Below are positions 24,706 through 35,195 of a DNA stretch of 64,000 bases, one piece after another. A model generated the notes under the pieces. It was not told the DNA's origin. It was given only the letters and a program-made list of their open reading frames with translations, and did no database searches. Each line of letters begins with the position of its first letter. Position 1 is the stretch's first letter. The DNA is from Streptococcus sp. 'caviae' (GTDB lineage Bacteria > Bacillota > Bacilli > Lactobacillales > Streptococcaceae): assembly GCF_001937065.1 (NCBI RefSeq), contig NZ_MOWR01000001.1, positions 329,769 to 393,768 of the forward strand. Reading direction: 5' to 3'. Made by a program: the position numbers and the translations under genes.

Positions 24706-26676
24706 CTAAATTTTACTTGCTGTCATCAATTCATCTCCCCGCTCGATATCATGCGGCAGCACTCCGACAGCATCCGGCTGATAATCATTTTGGTTTGTTA
24801 CAATAACCGGTGTTTCAGTGACATAACCCGCTTTTTTAATCACATCCATATCAAAGCTGATGAGTTGATCCCCTGTTTTAACGCGGTCTCCTTGTTTAAC
24901 AAAGGCTTTAAAACCTTTTCCTTCAAGGTTGACAGTATCCATACCGATATGCATGAGCAGCTCCAGCCCTTGGTCGGTCACAAGACCGACAGCATGGTTG
25001 GTTGGGAAAAGCACAGAGACAACACCGTCAACCGGCGATACGAGAAGACCTTCGCTTGGTTCAATCAAGACGCCTTGCCCCATGACTCCCTGAGCAAAGA
25101 CAGGGTCTGTCGCTTCAGACAAAGGTTTAACCACTCCGGTTAAGGGGCTTTTAACGTTAACAAGAGTTCCTTTTTCAGCGACTGTGCTTTCTTCTGCTTC
25201 AGCAATGGCAGCCACTTGCGGAGCCTTTACTGTTTCATCTTCTGTTTTGGTAAAATAACCTGCTTTTCTAAAGAAAATGGTAACAGCAAACGGAATCACG
25301 ATAGCTGCTGCCATACAGAGGAAGAAAGGCATCATGTATTTAACATTGATTGCCATAAAGCCTGGCAGGCCGCCAACACCGATGGAATTGGCCTGAACAT
25401 TGAATGTTGTTGAGAGAAGACCGGCAACACTTGACCCGATCATTCCGGCTACAAATGGGTAAACGTATTTAAGGTTGACCCCAAAGAGAGCCGGTTCTGT
25501 TACACCCAGATAAGCTGAAATGGTTGCAGGCAGAGCAATCTGCGCTTCGCGTTCATTATGACGGTTCATCCAGTAGTAAGCAAATACGGCTGACCCCTGA
25601 GCGATATTAGACAGGGCAATCATTGGCCAAAGTCCCGTTGTCCGGCTGGCCGTATCCGCGATAAGCTGTGTATCAATGGCATTGGTCATGTGGTGCAGAC
25701 CAGTGATAACAAGCGGTGCATAAAGAGCACCAAAGATTGCGCCAAAGAGCCATTTGACAGGTCCTGTCAAACCAGCAAGCACAACAAATGAGATTCCCTT
25801 ACCAATGGTCCAGCCGATTGGTCCAAGAACGGTATGTGCCAAAATCAGAGCCGGCACCAAGGACAGGAATGGTACAAAAATCATGGACACGACTTCAGGA
25901 ATAACCTTGCGCCAGAAGCGTTCAAGATAGGCCAGCGACAGCCCTGATAAAAGAGCTGGAATGACCTGTGCCTGATAGCCGATACGTCTAACAGTAAAGA
26001 AACCAAAGTCCCACACCCAGTTTTTAGCAATTTCAGCTGATGATGTACTGGCAACATTGTAAGCATTGAGGAGCTGCGGCGATACTAAGCAGATACCAAG
26101 AACGATCCCCAAAATTTGGCTGGTGCCCATTTTACGAGAAACCGACCAAACAATTCCTACAGGCAGGAAGTGGAAAATAGCTTCGCCGGGCAGCCATAGA
26201 AAGGCATTGACACCGCTCCAGAACTGAGAAACTTCTACAATGGTTTTGCCTCCCAGATTGGCAAACTCCACACCTTCCAGAATATTGCGGAAACCTAAAA
26301 TAAGCCCTCCGACAATAATCGCTGGAATAATTGGCGTAAATATCTCTGCTAAGAGTGTCATCACGCGCTGAATTGGATTTTGATTTCCTTTAGCTGCTGA
26401 TTTTGCTGCTTCTTTAGAAACCCCTTCAATGCCTGAGACAGCTGTAAAATCATTGTAGAAAATCGGTACGTCGTTTCCGATAATGACTTGGAACTGTCCT
26501 GCATTGGTAAAGGTTCCTTTGACAGCAGGAATTCCTTCAATTGTTTTGATGTCTGCTTTCTTGTCATCATTTAAGACAAAACGCATGCGCGTGGCACAGT
26601 GCGTCACAGCAGAAACATTCTCTTTACCGCCGATGGCATCCAGCAATACCTGGGCATCTTTTTCAAATTTTCCCAT
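24706..26676 (-). CDS. treB: Trehalose-specific PTS transporter EIIBCA
   Basis: The 656-residue protein has EIIB first (phospho-Cys in 'VTHCATRMRF', about residue 27), EIIC with about ten spans in the middle ('GLHHMTNAIDTQLI'), and EIIA last (phospho-His in 'ELLMHIGMDTV', about residue 565). It imports trehalose as trehalose 6-phosphate, which the next gene hydrolyses. Called pttB in S. mutans literature. The promoter region holds a perfect GTTTACA-N7-TGTAAAC palindrome between it and the divergent treR. Confidence 0.95.
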   Translation of the reverse strand: MGKFEKDAQVLLDAIGGKENVSAVTHCATRMRFVLNDDKKADIKTIEGIPAVKGTFTNAGQFQVIIGNDVPIFYNDFTAVSGIEGVSKEAAKSAAKGNQNPIQRVMTLLAEIFTPIIPAIIVGGLILGFRNILEGVEFANLGGKTIVEVSQFWSGVNAFLWLPGEAIFHFLPVGIVWSVSRKMGTSQILGIVLGICLVSPQLLNAYNVASTSSAEIAKNWVWDFGFFTVRRIGYQAQVIPALLSGLSLAYLERFWRKVIPEVVSMIFVPFLSLVPALILAHTVLGPIGWTIGKGISFVVLAGLTGPVKWLFGAIFGALYAPLVITGLHHMTNAIDTQLIADTASRTTGLWPMIALSNIAQGSAVFAYYWMNRHNEREAQIALPATISAYLGVTEPALFGVNLKYVYPFVAGMIGSSVAGLLSTTFNVQANSIGVGGLPGFMAINVKYMMPFFLCMAAAIVIPFAVTIFFRKAGYFTKTEDETVKAPQVAAIAEAEESTVAEKGTLVNVKSPLTGVVKPLSEATDPVFAQGVMGQGVLIEPSEGLLVSPVDGVVSVLFPTNHAVGLVTDQGLELLMHIGMDTVNLEGKGFKAFVKQGDRVKTGDQLISFDMDVIKKAGYVTETPVIVTNQNDYQPDAVGVLPHDIERGDELMTASKI

Positions 26677-26727
26677 AGCTTTCTTCTAGGTCGCCCTAGA
26701 CCTCCTTATTATGATAAAAACAAATAT

Positions 26728-26748
26728 GTTTACAGTTTTATTGTAAAC
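26728..26748. promoter_or_regulatory. TreR-type operator between treB and treR
   Basis: GTTTACA-N7-TGTAAAC is a perfect palindrome in the intergenic region of two divergent genes. A second, looser GTAAAC/AACAAA stretch follows. The local GntR regulator is the likely binder. Confidence 0.65.
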
Positions 26749-26854
26749 GGTAACAAATTTGTTTGCAAGTTGTTTGTGGAAAAAAGAAGATATTTTTGGT
26801 AAAATAAGAGAAGTTGTATGTCTTTTTTTAGACAAGTGAGGTGAAAACAAGGTC

Positions 26855-27604
26855 ATGAAAAAATATGAAGTCATTTTCCAAGAACTGCAAAAGGCCATTG
26901 CTGACGGAAAATATCAGATTGGCGACTACCTGCCGACTGAGACCCAGCTCTGCCAAAACTACGCCTGCAGCCGCGATACCGTCAGAAAAGCTCTGCAGCT
27001 GCTGGTTAAGGCAGGACTTATCAATACACAGCAGGGGCGCGGCTCGCAAGTTATCAAGCATGAGCAGATTGACTTTCCCGTCTCTCAGCTGACCAGCTAT
27101 CAAGAATTGGTTCAGCAGCTCCATATGAATTCTAAAACCAATGTTATCGCTATCGACAAGCTGATTGTTGATTCCAAGTTAGCCAAGCTGACCGGCTTTG
27201 CACCGCGCTGCCTTCTCTGGCGTATTACCAGACAGCGCGTGGTGGATGGCGTGGCCTCCGTTCTCGACACCGATTATCTGGATAAATCTCTAGTTCCTGA
27301 TATGACTAGGGAAATTGCCGAGTACTCTATTTACAATTATCTTGAAAACAATCTTAAGTTAGATATCGCCTATGCCAAAAAAGAAATCACGATTGACCAG
27401 ATTACAGAAAAAGATAAAATTTTGCTGGATATTGACTCAGAAAGCCATGTCGTTTCGGTCAAATCTAAAGTCTATCTGAGCGATGAGCGGCAGCTGCAGT
27501 TTACCGAAAGCCGGCACAAGCTTGAAAAATTCAAGTTTGTCGATTTTGCCAGACGCAAAAAAGCAACCGACAGCTATGTCGCTATTTATCCCACAGATGT
27601 TTAA
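26855..27604 (+). CDS. treR: Trehalose operon regulator, GntR family
   Basis: The 249-residue protein has an N-terminal winged helix (residues 1-72, 'YLPTETQLCQNYACSRDTVR') and a UTRA effector domain after it, as in TreR of Bacillus. It is divergent from treB-treA. TreR proteins release DNA when trehalose 6-phosphate binds. The terminator after it (27612-27678) also serves the convergent dtd gene. Confidence 0.93.
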   Translation: MKKYEVIFQELQKAIADGKYQIGDYLPTETQLCQNYACSRDTVRKALQLLVKAGLINTQQGRGSQVIKHEQIDFPVSQLTSYQELVQQLHMNSKTNVIAIDKLIVDSKLAKLTGFAPRCLLWRITRQRVVDGVASVLDTDYLDKSLVPDMTREIAEYSIYNYLENNLKLDIAYAKKEITIDQITEKDKILLDIDSESHVVSVKSKVYLSDERQLQFTESRHKLEKFKFVDFARRKKATDSYVAIYPTDV

Positions 27605-27609
27605 TTCCA

Positions 27610-27680
27610 AAACAAAAAGGCTTGCGATACGCTTAAGTGCAGGACTGTCATCCTTACTTAAGAAACGCAAGCCTTTTCCC
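27610..27680. terminator. Bidirectional terminator between treR and dtd
   Basis: The outer stem AAAGGCTTGCG / CGCAAGCCTTT encloses an inner stem CTTAAGT / ACTTAAG. Confidence 0.85.
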
Positions 27681-27740
27681 CTTGCTTCACGCTGAGCGAG
27701 GTGCTGCAGCAATCAGCTGTATCACAGAGGGTGTTGTCTG

Positions 27741-28181
27741 TTATTTTTTGCTATCTAAAATAATGGTCACCGGTCCGTCATTCACCAAAGACACCTGCAT
27801 GTCAGCTCCAAACACACCAGTTTCCACCGGAACAAACTGAGCCAGTTCCCTATTAAAACGCTGATAAAAGGCCTCAGCCATGTCCGGCGGAGCAGCTTTG
27901 GTAAAAGCAGGCCGATTGCCCTTTTTAGTATCAGCAAAAAGCGTAAACTGCGAAACAGAAAGAACGGAACCTTTAATATCCTGCACAGACAAATTCATCT
28001 TGCCTTCTGCATCAGAAAAAATCCGCATGTTGATAATTTTTCGGACAGCATACTCCAAATCTTTTTGGGTGTCATCCGGTCCGACTCCAACCAGTAACAG
28101 CAGCCCCGGACCAATGGCTGCTTTTGTTTGCTTTTCAATAGCCACACTGGCTTTTAAAACACGCTGTAGAACGATTCTCAC
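27741..28181 (-). CDS. dtd: D-aminoacyl-tRNA deacylase
   Basis: The 146-residue protein starts '[16 protein letters not shown]' and contains the family motifs '[10 protein letters not shown]' (catalytic Thr) and 'NDGPVTI' (Gly-cis-Pro region). It hydrolyses D-amino acids from mischarged tRNAs. It sits downstream of relA on the same strand, an arrangement that is common in Firmicutes. Confidence 0.95.
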   Translation of the reverse strand: MRIVLQRVLKASVAIEKQTKAAIGPGLLLLVGVGPDDTQKDLEYAVRKIINMRIFSDAEGKMNLSVQDIKGSVLSVSQFTLFADTKKGNRPAFTKAAPPDMAEAFYQRFNRELAQFVPVETGVFGADMQVSLVNDGPVTIILDSKK

Positions 28182-28321
28182 GCTAAGCTCCTTTATAAAC
28201 AGTTTATTTTTTGGGTCTTGAAAAGCACCTCTTTCAAGCAGAGCAAGCCCAGCATAGCCTGAGGGGTTTTCTCAGCTGCTCAATGAGCAGCAGCCCTATG
28301 AAAGAAGTGTCAATAATAGTA

Positions 28322-30544
28322 TCATCCGTTGGTTCTCTTAACAGAATAAACATCCGGGATGATCTTAATTTTGTCAACGACAGCTGTCAAAAGTGCTAAA
28401 TTAGGAATGCCAAAAGTGACATGAATATTAGCAAACTTCATATCCTTGGTCGGCTGGGCGTTGACTGTTGAGATGTTCTTGGTCTGATTGGACAGAATCT
28501 GCAGGACATCATTCAGCAGCCCTGAACGGTTGAGACCGTAAATATCAATCTCAGCCATGTATTCTTTTGTGGAATGTTCATCATCCCACTCAACCTCAAT
28601 GAGGCGCTCTTCATAACCTTCCTGACTTTTGATGTTGTTGCAGTCAGCGCGGTGGATGGCTACCCCACGTCCTTTGGTCACATAGCCTTCAATCGGATCT
28701 CCCGGTACGGGATTGCAGCACTTGGCAATCCGCATGAGAAGATCAGACGAGCCCTGAATGATAACGCCGCCTTCGCTTTTGACCTTAAGCACTTCTTTTT
28801 TGTTGTCGTGCTTGACTTCGCCGCCCTTCATCAGTTCCTCGGCCTCTGCTTTGGCCTTAGCCCGCTCTTCTTCGCGGCGTTCTTTTTCAGTCAGTTTATT
28901 AAAAACATTGGCCGGTGAAATTTCCCCAAAACCGACAGCAGCGTAGAGAGCCTCTTCATTGCGGTAGTTGAGGCGGCTTAAAACAGCTTCAAGGTGTTTT
29001 TTATCTAGGTATTTATTGGCGACATAGCCATGCTCCTGAAAATAATCAATCAGCAGGTCACGCCCCTTGGTAATGGATAATTCCTTATCCTGATTTTTAA
29101 AGAACTGGCGGATTTTATTGCGGGCCTTGTTGGTCTTGACAATATTAATCCAGTCGCGGCTGGGACCAAAAGAATTTGAATTGGTGATGATTTCAACCAC
29201 ATCGCCGGTTTTCAGCTTAGCGGTTAGGGGAACCATACGGCCGTTAACCTTGGCTCCGGTGGCCTTTTCCCCCACCTGCGTGTGAATGGCATAGGCAAAA
29301 TCAATAGGCCCAGAATCCTTGGGCAGCTCTTGAACGGCACCGTTCGGTGTAAAGACATAGATGCGCTCAGCGAAAATATCTTCCTTGACAGAATCCACAA
29401 AGTCTACTGCATTGCCGTTAGAAGCAGCCTGCAGCTCAACCAGCTCTTTAATCCAGTTCATACCCAGAGCAGACTCTTGGCTGTTGACCTTGCCCTTGAT
29501 CCCCTTTTTGTAGGCCCAGTGAGCTGCAACCCCGTATTCAGCAACTTGATGCATTTCGTGTGTGCGAATCTGCACTTCGATCGGTCCCTTGGGACCATAG
29601 ACCGTCGTGTGAATGGACTGGTAGCCGTTAGCCTTAGGATTGGCAATGTAATCCTTAAAGCGGCCGGGCATGGGGCGCCAAAGTTCGTGAATATAGCCCA
29701 GCATGGCATAAACATCGCTTTGGGTATCTAAAATACAGCGAATGGCAATCAAATCATAGATCTGGTCAAAACGTTTTTTCTTGTCGCGCATCTTGCGATA
29801 GATAGAATAGATATGCTTAGGACGGCCGTAAATATCGCCGTGCAGTCCCTGTTCTTCCGTATATGCTTTAATTTTATCGACAATGTCATTGACCAGCGCT
29901 TCACGTTCGCGGCGCTTTTCATTCATCAGGTGGGAAATCTTGTAAAACTCAACTTCATTCAGATAGCGAAAGGCCAAATCTTCCAATTCCCACTTAATGC
30001 GGCTGATCCCCAAGCGGTGCGCCAAAGGAGCGTAAATCTCCATCGTTTCCCGGGAAATACGCTCTTGCTTGTCTTTGCGCAGGTGTCTTAAGGTTCGCAT
30101 ATTGTGCAGACGGTCGGCCAGCTTAACCAGAATAACCCGAATATCCTTGGACATGGCCATGAGCATCTTGCGGTGATTCTCAGCCAGCTGTTCTTCGTGC
30201 GATTTGTATTCGACCTTACCCAGCTTTGTCACCCCATCAACAATGTTTTTGACATCGCTGCCAAACTTGTTTTCCAAATTATCTAGGGTTGCTTCAGTAT
30301 CTTCAATGACATCATGCAAAAAACCGCAGGAAACCGTGATAGCGTCCAGATGTAAGTCCGCTAAAATCCCTGCAACCTGAATAGGATGAATAATGTAGGG
30401 CTCTCCCGACTTACGAAATTGGCCGTTATGGCATTCTACTGCGTAGTCCAAAGCTTTTTGAACAAGGGCCACATCTGCCTCATTCATATAAGCAGAGCAT
30501 ATATCAATAACTTCCTGACCTGTTAAATTTGCATCTTTTGCCAT
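28322..30544 (-). CDS. relA: Bifunctional (p)ppGpp synthetase/hydrolase
   Basis: The 740-residue protein has the HD hydrolase domain (about 45-145, 'HDVIEDTEAT'), the synthetase domain (about 230-350, 'RPKHIYSIYRKM', 'DLIAIRCI'), a TGS domain ('VYVFTPNGAVQELPKDSGPIDFA' region near 395), a zinc-finger-like 'AKCCNPVPGD' segment and a C-terminal ACT domain. Intact HD residues mean both synthesis and breakdown of the alarmone are expected. The length equals that of other streptococcal Rel proteins. Confidence 0.96.
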   Translation of the reverse strand: MAKDANLTGQEVIDICSAYMNEADVALVQKALDYAVECHNGQFRKSGEPYIIHPIQVAGILADLHLDAITVSCGFLHDVIEDTEATLDNLENKFGSDVKNIVDGVTKLGKVEYKSHEEQLAENHRKMLMAMSKDIRVILVKLADRLHNMRTLRHLRKDKQERISRETMEIYAPLAHRLGISRIKWELEDLAFRYLNEVEFYKISHLMNEKRREREALVNDIVDKIKAYTEEQGLHGDIYGRPKHIYSIYRKMRDKKKRFDQIYDLIAIRCILDTQSDVYAMLGYIHELWRPMPGRFKDYIANPKANGYQSIHTTVYGPKGPIEVQIRTHEMHQVAEYGVAAHWAYKKGIKGKVNSQESALGMNWIKELVELQAASNGNAVDFVDSVKEDIFAERIYVFTPNGAVQELPKDSGPIDFAYAIHTQVGEKATGAKVNGRMVPLTAKLKTGDVVEIITNSNSFGPSRDWINIVKTNKARNKIRQFFKNQDKELSITKGRDLLIDYFQEHGYVANKYLDKKHLEAVLSRLNYRNEEALYAAVGFGEISPANVFNKLTEKERREEERAKAKAEAEELMKGGEVKHDNKKEVLKVKSEGGVIIQGSSDLLMRIAKCCNPVPGDPIEGYVTKGRGVAIHRADCNNIKSQEGYEERLIEVEWDDEHSTKEYMAEIDIYGLNRSGLLNDVLQILSNQTKNISTVNAQPTKDMKFANIHVTFGIPNLALLTAVVDKIKIIPDVYSVKRTNG

Positions 30545-30671
30545 GTTTGTCCTCTCTAAAAATATCTTATTCTTATTCTAACACTTTAAGACCAAAAGAA
30601 AAAGAAGATTGTCGCTCTCAAGCCCAATCTTCCTTCTTATTTATATACATGTTTTACATCCCATAGAAGAA

Positions 30672-31505
30672 TCACTGCTCCTCAACAGCCTCGTCCAGAT
30701 AGGCTTCACAGGCCAGACCGCAGTGATCACTGATCGAAGGGTACTGCTCCCCGTCAAGAACGACTGCTGATTTTTCTGTTCGCCATTGAGGACTCAGAAA
30801 AATATGGTCAACCTTGAGGGCTTCCTGATTGCCCTGCCAGCCATCAATCTCTTTTTGAATAGTTGCTGAACCATAAGCATCCTTAGCTGCTTTATGGCTG
30901 TCCTTAAGCTGAAGTCGGCTCTTTAAAATCAGATTGTAGCCGGGTCCATCTGTCGGATTGTTGAAATCACCCATGAGCAGCAAAGGACATTCTAGGGCTG
31001 ATAAGGCAGTTGCCAGCTTTTCCCATTCTTCTTCAAACCCCTTATTCCACCAAGACAGATGCACACTGGCAACAGCCACTGTTTTCCCTTCAAAGGCAGT
31101 CCTTGCCAAAAGCACCCGCCTGGTATGATAATCCCTTTCATCATCTGTTTGGGATACTAAGAGCGTCTCGCTCCGAAGCGGCTCTTTTGATAAAATGGCA
31201 ACACCTTCCTGAAAACGCCCATAACCAATATGGTTGTAAGCCCATGACCAGTAATAAGACTGCCCTTGAGCTGATAAAAGTTTGACCAGCTCAAGAGCAT
31301 AATTATCCTCATGAATAGCAGGCGTTCCGGGTGCCTGACAATAGTTAAACAAAGCTTGTGAGGGCTGTGAAGTCACAAGCTGATTGACTTCCTGCAGACA
31401 GATGATATCATACTGCTCTTTAAGAATGGCTTGCGCTAAAATTTTTAATTTTTCTCGCGGATTTTCTTCCATCCAGCTGTGGGTATTGATGGTCAATAAT
31501 TTCAC
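30672..31505 (-). CDS. Endonuclease/exonuclease/phosphatase-family hydrolase
   Basis: The 277-residue protein has the EEP fold signatures 'INTHSW', 'LQEVNQ' (metal Glu), 'MGDFNNP' (Asp/Asn) and 'SDHCGL' (catalytic Asp-His). Such enzymes cleave phosphodiesters; the substrate cannot be read from the sequence. No signal peptide is visible, so it is cytoplasmic. It lies between relA and the maltose-type PTS, as I recall for SMU.2046c in S. mutans. Confidence 0.85.
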   Translation of the reverse strand: MKLLTINTHSWMEENPREKLKILAQAILKEQYDIICLQEVNQLVTSQPSQALFNYCQAPGTPAIHEDNYALELVKLLSAQGQSYYWSWAYNHIGYGRFQEGVAILSKEPLRSETLLVSQTDDERDYHTRRVLLARTAFEGKTVAVASVHLSWWNKGFEEEWEKLATALSALECPLLLMGDFNNPTDGPGYNLILKSRLQLKDSHKAAKDAYGSATIQKEIDGWQGNQEALKVDHIFLSPQWRTEKSAVVLDGEQYPSISDHCGLACEAYLDEAVEEQ

Positions 31506-31574
31506 TGGGATTCTCCTTTGTCACATAAGAAAGCCTAAAAATGGCAGCACTGTCTTTTTTAGTTAACCATAAAA

Positions 31575-31624
31575 AATAGAAAGAGGCAAGAGGGTCTGGT
31601 AAATAACCGCCTCTTCCTCTTTCC
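31575..31624 (-). terminator. Terminator after the PTS gene
   Basis: The arms GAAAGAGG-CAAGAGG / CCTCTT-CCTCTTTC form a hairpin between the PTS stop (31633) and the EEP hydrolase start. Confidence 0.75.
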
Positions 31625-31632
31625 TTCAACTG

Positions 31633-33816
31633 CTACAGTTCTACTTTAGCAACCACTGTTTTGGCAGCTTGACGTCCTGTTTTGTCAAGACTGACAGCTT
31701 TTAGTTCTGCTGTGTTGGTAAAGGCAACAATAACGGTTGTTTCCCGGTCAGCAGATTTTATAGCTTCTAAGTCAGCAACCAAGAGCAAGTCGCCGGCTTC
31801 AACACGCTGACCGTCTTTTACCTTGGCTGAGAATGGCGCGCCGTTTAAGGCAACCGTATCTAAGCCCACGTGAATGAGCACTTCCAGACCTTGATCCGTT
31901 AAAAGTCCCAGAGCGTGTTTTGTTGGAAAGACGCTGGTAACTAAGCCCGATACAGGAGCATAGATATTGCCGTTTTCCGGTTCAACCGCAAAACCATCTC
32001 CCATCATCTTTTGTGAAAAGACTGGGTCGTGAACTTCCGTAATTGCTATGACTTCCCCGTCAGCAACAGTTGCTACTTCTTCTGTGACACCTTTAAAGAC
32101 TGCTTCTGCCGGCTGTTCTTCTTCCAAAGCAGCCAGATCCGTTTTAGGAATTTCTGCACCTGAATCCAGTAAATCCTGAATATCAGATTTCAAGACATCA
32201 GCCTTAGGGCCGTAAACAGCCTGAACACCATTGCCCTTGACAATCAGTCCCATAGCACCGGCTTTCTTCCAGCTGGCTTCATCGCCCACTTTAGCAACAT
32301 CAGCTACCGTAATCCGCAGGCGGGTCATGCAAGCGTCGACATCAGCAATATTTTCCTTGCCGCCTAAGAGGTTGATGATTTTGACAATTTGTGAATTGGC
32401 ATCAGCAGCTCCTGCTTTGGCGCTGCCGCTTTCAGGCGCATCATCGCTGTCATCGTAGTTACCGTTGCGGCCCGAGGTGGCAAGATTGAATTTCTTAATC
32501 ATGAAATTAGCAATAAAGTACATGGCACAGCCAAAGACAACAGACACCCAAACAAAGTTGATCAAATCAATAGCCAGACCTGCTTTGATAGCCATTGGTG
32601 TTCTGGTCAAAAGCTCGATATTACCAAATGAATGAATCCGTAAAGGAACCAGGTCTGCCATAGCAAAAGCAAGACCTTGCATCACAGCATAAACAAGATA
32701 AAGAGGCAGCGCTGCAAACATAAACATGTATTCAAGCGGTTCGGTGACCCCTGTCAAAAAGACTGCCACAGCTGCAGAGATGAACATCCCTTTGTATTTT
32801 TCTTTTTTATCCGGATCAACATTGCGGTACATGGCAAAAGTAAGTCCCATGAGAATACCGCTGGCACCAATCATTTGCCCAACCTTGAAACGAGCCGGCG
32901 TTACTGTTGAGAGCAAGTGACGGTACTGTTCCATATGACCGGCACCTTTAAGGTTAATCAGATCAGTCACCCAAGCCAGCCAGAGCGGATCCTGTCCAAA
33001 TACCTGAGCTCCCTTGCTGGCACCTGTCAGAACAACATAGGTACCGCCCAGTGAAGTATAGTTCATTGGAATAGTCAGCATGTGGTGCAGACCAAACGGC
33101 AAGAGCAGACGCTCCAAAGTACCATAAAGGAAAGGAGCTAAAAACGGTGCTGAATTTTGCGAAGATGCAATCCACATACCAAAGCCGTTGATACCAGACT
33201 GAATAACCGGCCAAACAACTGACAGGATCAGAGCTACAATGGTTGAGCGAACAATAACAACAAAAGGCACAAAACGTTTCCCGTTGAAGAAAGATAAAAC
33301 GTCGGGCAGTTTGCGGAAATTGTAGTATTTATTATAGGCTGTCGCGCCGACAAAACCGGAAATAATACCGACAAAGACACCCATGTTCAAGGCAGGCTGG
33401 CCGAGAACATTGATAAAGTAGTCAGACACGTGCATTTTCCCGCCAAAGATATTGTGAACATAGCTGGATTTATCAGCAATCATATCTAAGGAAACTCCGT
33501 AAAAATTCCCTGTGATAAGATTGATCAGGATAAAAGCAATAGCTGCGGCAAAAGCACCGCCGGCACGTTCCTTAGCCCAGCTGCCGCCGATTGCCAGCGC
33601 AAATAAGATATGAAGGTTATTGATAACGCCCCAGCCGATTTGAGCAATGATATTTGCAACCGTCACCAAGATAGTTGATTTGGGATCGATCAAGGCTAAA
33701 GAATTACCAATCGAAACCATTAAACCTGCAGCAGGCATAACAGCAATAACAACCATTAAACATTTTCCGAACTTTTGCCAGAATTCAAAAGTGAAAAGCT
33801 GTTTATAATTTTTCAT
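31633..33816 (-). CDS. Glucose/maltose-type PTS transporter EIICBA
   Basis: The 727-residue protein has EIIC first (about ten spans to residue ~440, 'LPFGLHHMLTIPMNYTSLGG'), EIIB in the middle (phospho-Cys in 'DVDACMTRLRITV') and EIIA last (phospho-His in 'EVLIHVGLDTV'). In S. mutans the gene at this place was first named ptsG and later described as the maltose transporter MalT. The start at 33816 follows GGGAGG. Two LacI-type operators lie in its leader, and a LacI gene is adjacent. Confidence 0.9.
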   Translation of the reverse strand: MKNYKQLFTFEFWQKFGKCLMVVIAVMPAAGLMVSIGNSLALIDPKSTILVTVANIIAQIGWGVINNLHILFALAIGGSWAKERAGGAFAAAIAFILINLITGNFYGVSLDMIADKSSYVHNIFGGKMHVSDYFINVLGQPALNMGVFVGIISGFVGATAYNKYYNFRKLPDVLSFFNGKRFVPFVVIVRSTIVALILSVVWPVIQSGINGFGMWIASSQNSAPFLAPFLYGTLERLLLPFGLHHMLTIPMNYTSLGGTYVVLTGASKGAQVFGQDPLWLAWVTDLINLKGAGHMEQYRHLLSTVTPARFKVGQMIGASGILMGLTFAMYRNVDPDKKEKYKGMFISAAVAVFLTGVTEPLEYMFMFAALPLYLVYAVMQGLAFAMADLVPLRIHSFGNIELLTRTPMAIKAGLAIDLINFVWVSVVFGCAMYFIANFMIKKFNLATSGRNGNYDDSDDAPESGSAKAGAADANSQIVKIINLLGGKENIADVDACMTRLRITVADVAKVGDEASWKKAGAMGLIVKGNGVQAVYGPKADVLKSDIQDLLDSGAEIPKTDLAALEEEQPAEAVFKGVTEEVATVADGEVIAITEVHDPVFSQKMMGDGFAVEPENGNIYAPVSGLVTSVFPTKHALGLLTDQGLEVLIHVGLDTVALNGAPFSAKVKDGQRVEAGDLLLVADLEAIKSADRETTVIVAFTNTAELKAVSLDKTGRQAAKTVVAKVEL

Positions 33817-33828
33817 TTTTACCTCCCA

Positions 33829-33855
33829 CGCAAACGTTTTATGCAAACGTTTGCA
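33829..33855 (-). promoter_or_regulatory. Double LacI/CcpA-type operator upstream of the PTS gene
   Basis: TGCAAACGTTTGCA (33842-33855) is a perfect 14-bp palindrome. A second copy, GCAAACGTTTT, starts 13 bases away at 33830. They lie between the ribosome site and an AT-rich -10 (TATAAT on the minus strand near 33870), so a bound repressor would block transcription. Confidence 0.8.
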
Positions 33856-33999
33856 AATTGATACTATTATTATATCATGAAATATTTTTTTGTAAAGACC
33901 TTTTTAAAAATTAAGCAAAAAAAGAAAGCCTGCTTAGCAGCCAATTACTTGCCAAAGCTAAGCAGACGTCTTGGATTAATTCTCACGAACGGAGAACAT

Positions 34000-35013
34000 T
34001 CACTCTTTACGATTGGACCGGGTTGAGTCCCTTTCAATAATCTGATGGGGAATCGTCAGCGAGCTTTCCCCTTCTGCCTTACCCAAAATCAGCTCTGCGG
34101 CCTTGCTTCCCAACTGATAAGGAAAGATATCAACCGAGGTCAGCGCAGGCGTCGCCAGTTCACTGACGATGGAGTTGTTAAAGCTGATCATGGCAAAGGA
34201 ATCCCCAGGAAGATCCAGCTTTTTAAACAGGCGCTGCAGCCGGATGGCCATAATATCATCACAGGCCACAAAAGCTTCCAGACAGGGATTTTTTGCTAAA
34301 AAGGAACTTAAAACCGCAAGATTGGCGCTGTCATCAATTCTTGACAGGTGCAGCTTCCTGGTTTTTTGCCCCTGCTCTTTCATGACCTTGGCATAGCCCA
34401 GATAACGGCTGGCCTGCACCAGCTCATCCATGTCCGTATAGGCATAAGCAATGTTATGATACCCCTTATCAACAAGAAACCGGGCAGCATCCTGACCTGC
34501 TAAAGTATTGTTATTATCCACAAATTGAATGCCCTTTTGCGCAGCATTATAAGATTCCCCCACAACCACACAGGATACTTGGACTTTTTGCACAAATTGA
34601 AAAACCTTATCATTGGCCTTTGAATAGAGAAAGATGAATTTAGCAATATTGCCGCTGCGAATCAGAGTTTCGATATTGGCAATTAATTCATCTTCTGTCC
34701 GCCCTGTTGCCAAGCTGACCATGTAATGGTTATCTGTACAGACTCCTGATATGCCTTGAATAATCTGCATGAAGAAGGGATTGTTGCCCAGCGATTCTTG
34801 GCTTTCGCGAACAGGCAGAACAACTCCGATTGTGTTGGAGCGCCGTTTAACCAAATTTTGGGCTGAGTAATTGGGAGAATAATTCAGCTCTTTCATCGCC
34901 CTGCGGACACGTTCCTTGGTTGCCTGACTGATCATATCATTGTCATGCATGGCACGGGATGCTGTCGAAGCTGAAACGCCTGCTAATTTTGCGACATCTT
35001 TAATAGTTGCCAT
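34000..35013 (-). CDS. LacI-family regulator (MalR-like)
   Basis: The 337-residue protein starts 'MATIKDVAKLAGVSASTASR' (helix-turn-helix, residues 1-45) and continues with a sugar-binding-like sensor domain. The start at 35013 was chosen so that the HTH is N-terminal. It is transcribed in the same direction as, and upstream of, the PTS gene whose leader holds two matching palindromes. It therefore probably controls that transporter in response to maltose or a related sugar (inference). Confidence 0.88.
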   Translation of the reverse strand: MATIKDVAKLAGVSASTASRAMHDNDMISQATKERVRRAMKELNYSPNYSAQNLVKRRSNTIGVVLPVRESQESLGNNPFFMQIIQGISGVCTDNHYMVSLATGRTEDELIANIETLIRSGNIAKFIFLYSKANDKVFQFVQKVQVSCVVVGESYNAAQKGIQFVDNNNTLAGQDAARFLVDKGYHNIAYAYTDMDELVQASRYLGYAKVMKEQGQKTRKLHLSRIDDSANLAVLSSFLAKNPCLEAFVACDDIMAIRLQRLFKKLDLPGDSFAMISFNNSIVSELATPALTSVDIFPYQLGSKAAELILGKAEGESSLTIPHQIIERDSTRSNRKE

Positions 35014-35195
35014 AGGTCTTCTTTCTAATCTTTTTGTTAATTCTAGAATAGTCATTTTTCAGTGGCGTGTCAAGAGAAAGTGAGATGTTAAAAATTATTC
35101 ACTTTTTAATTGACAAAGGCCTTCGATAGTGATATATTTATAACAGAAACAGTTATAAATAATTAACATTTCGATAAAGAAAGAAGGTCTGTTTT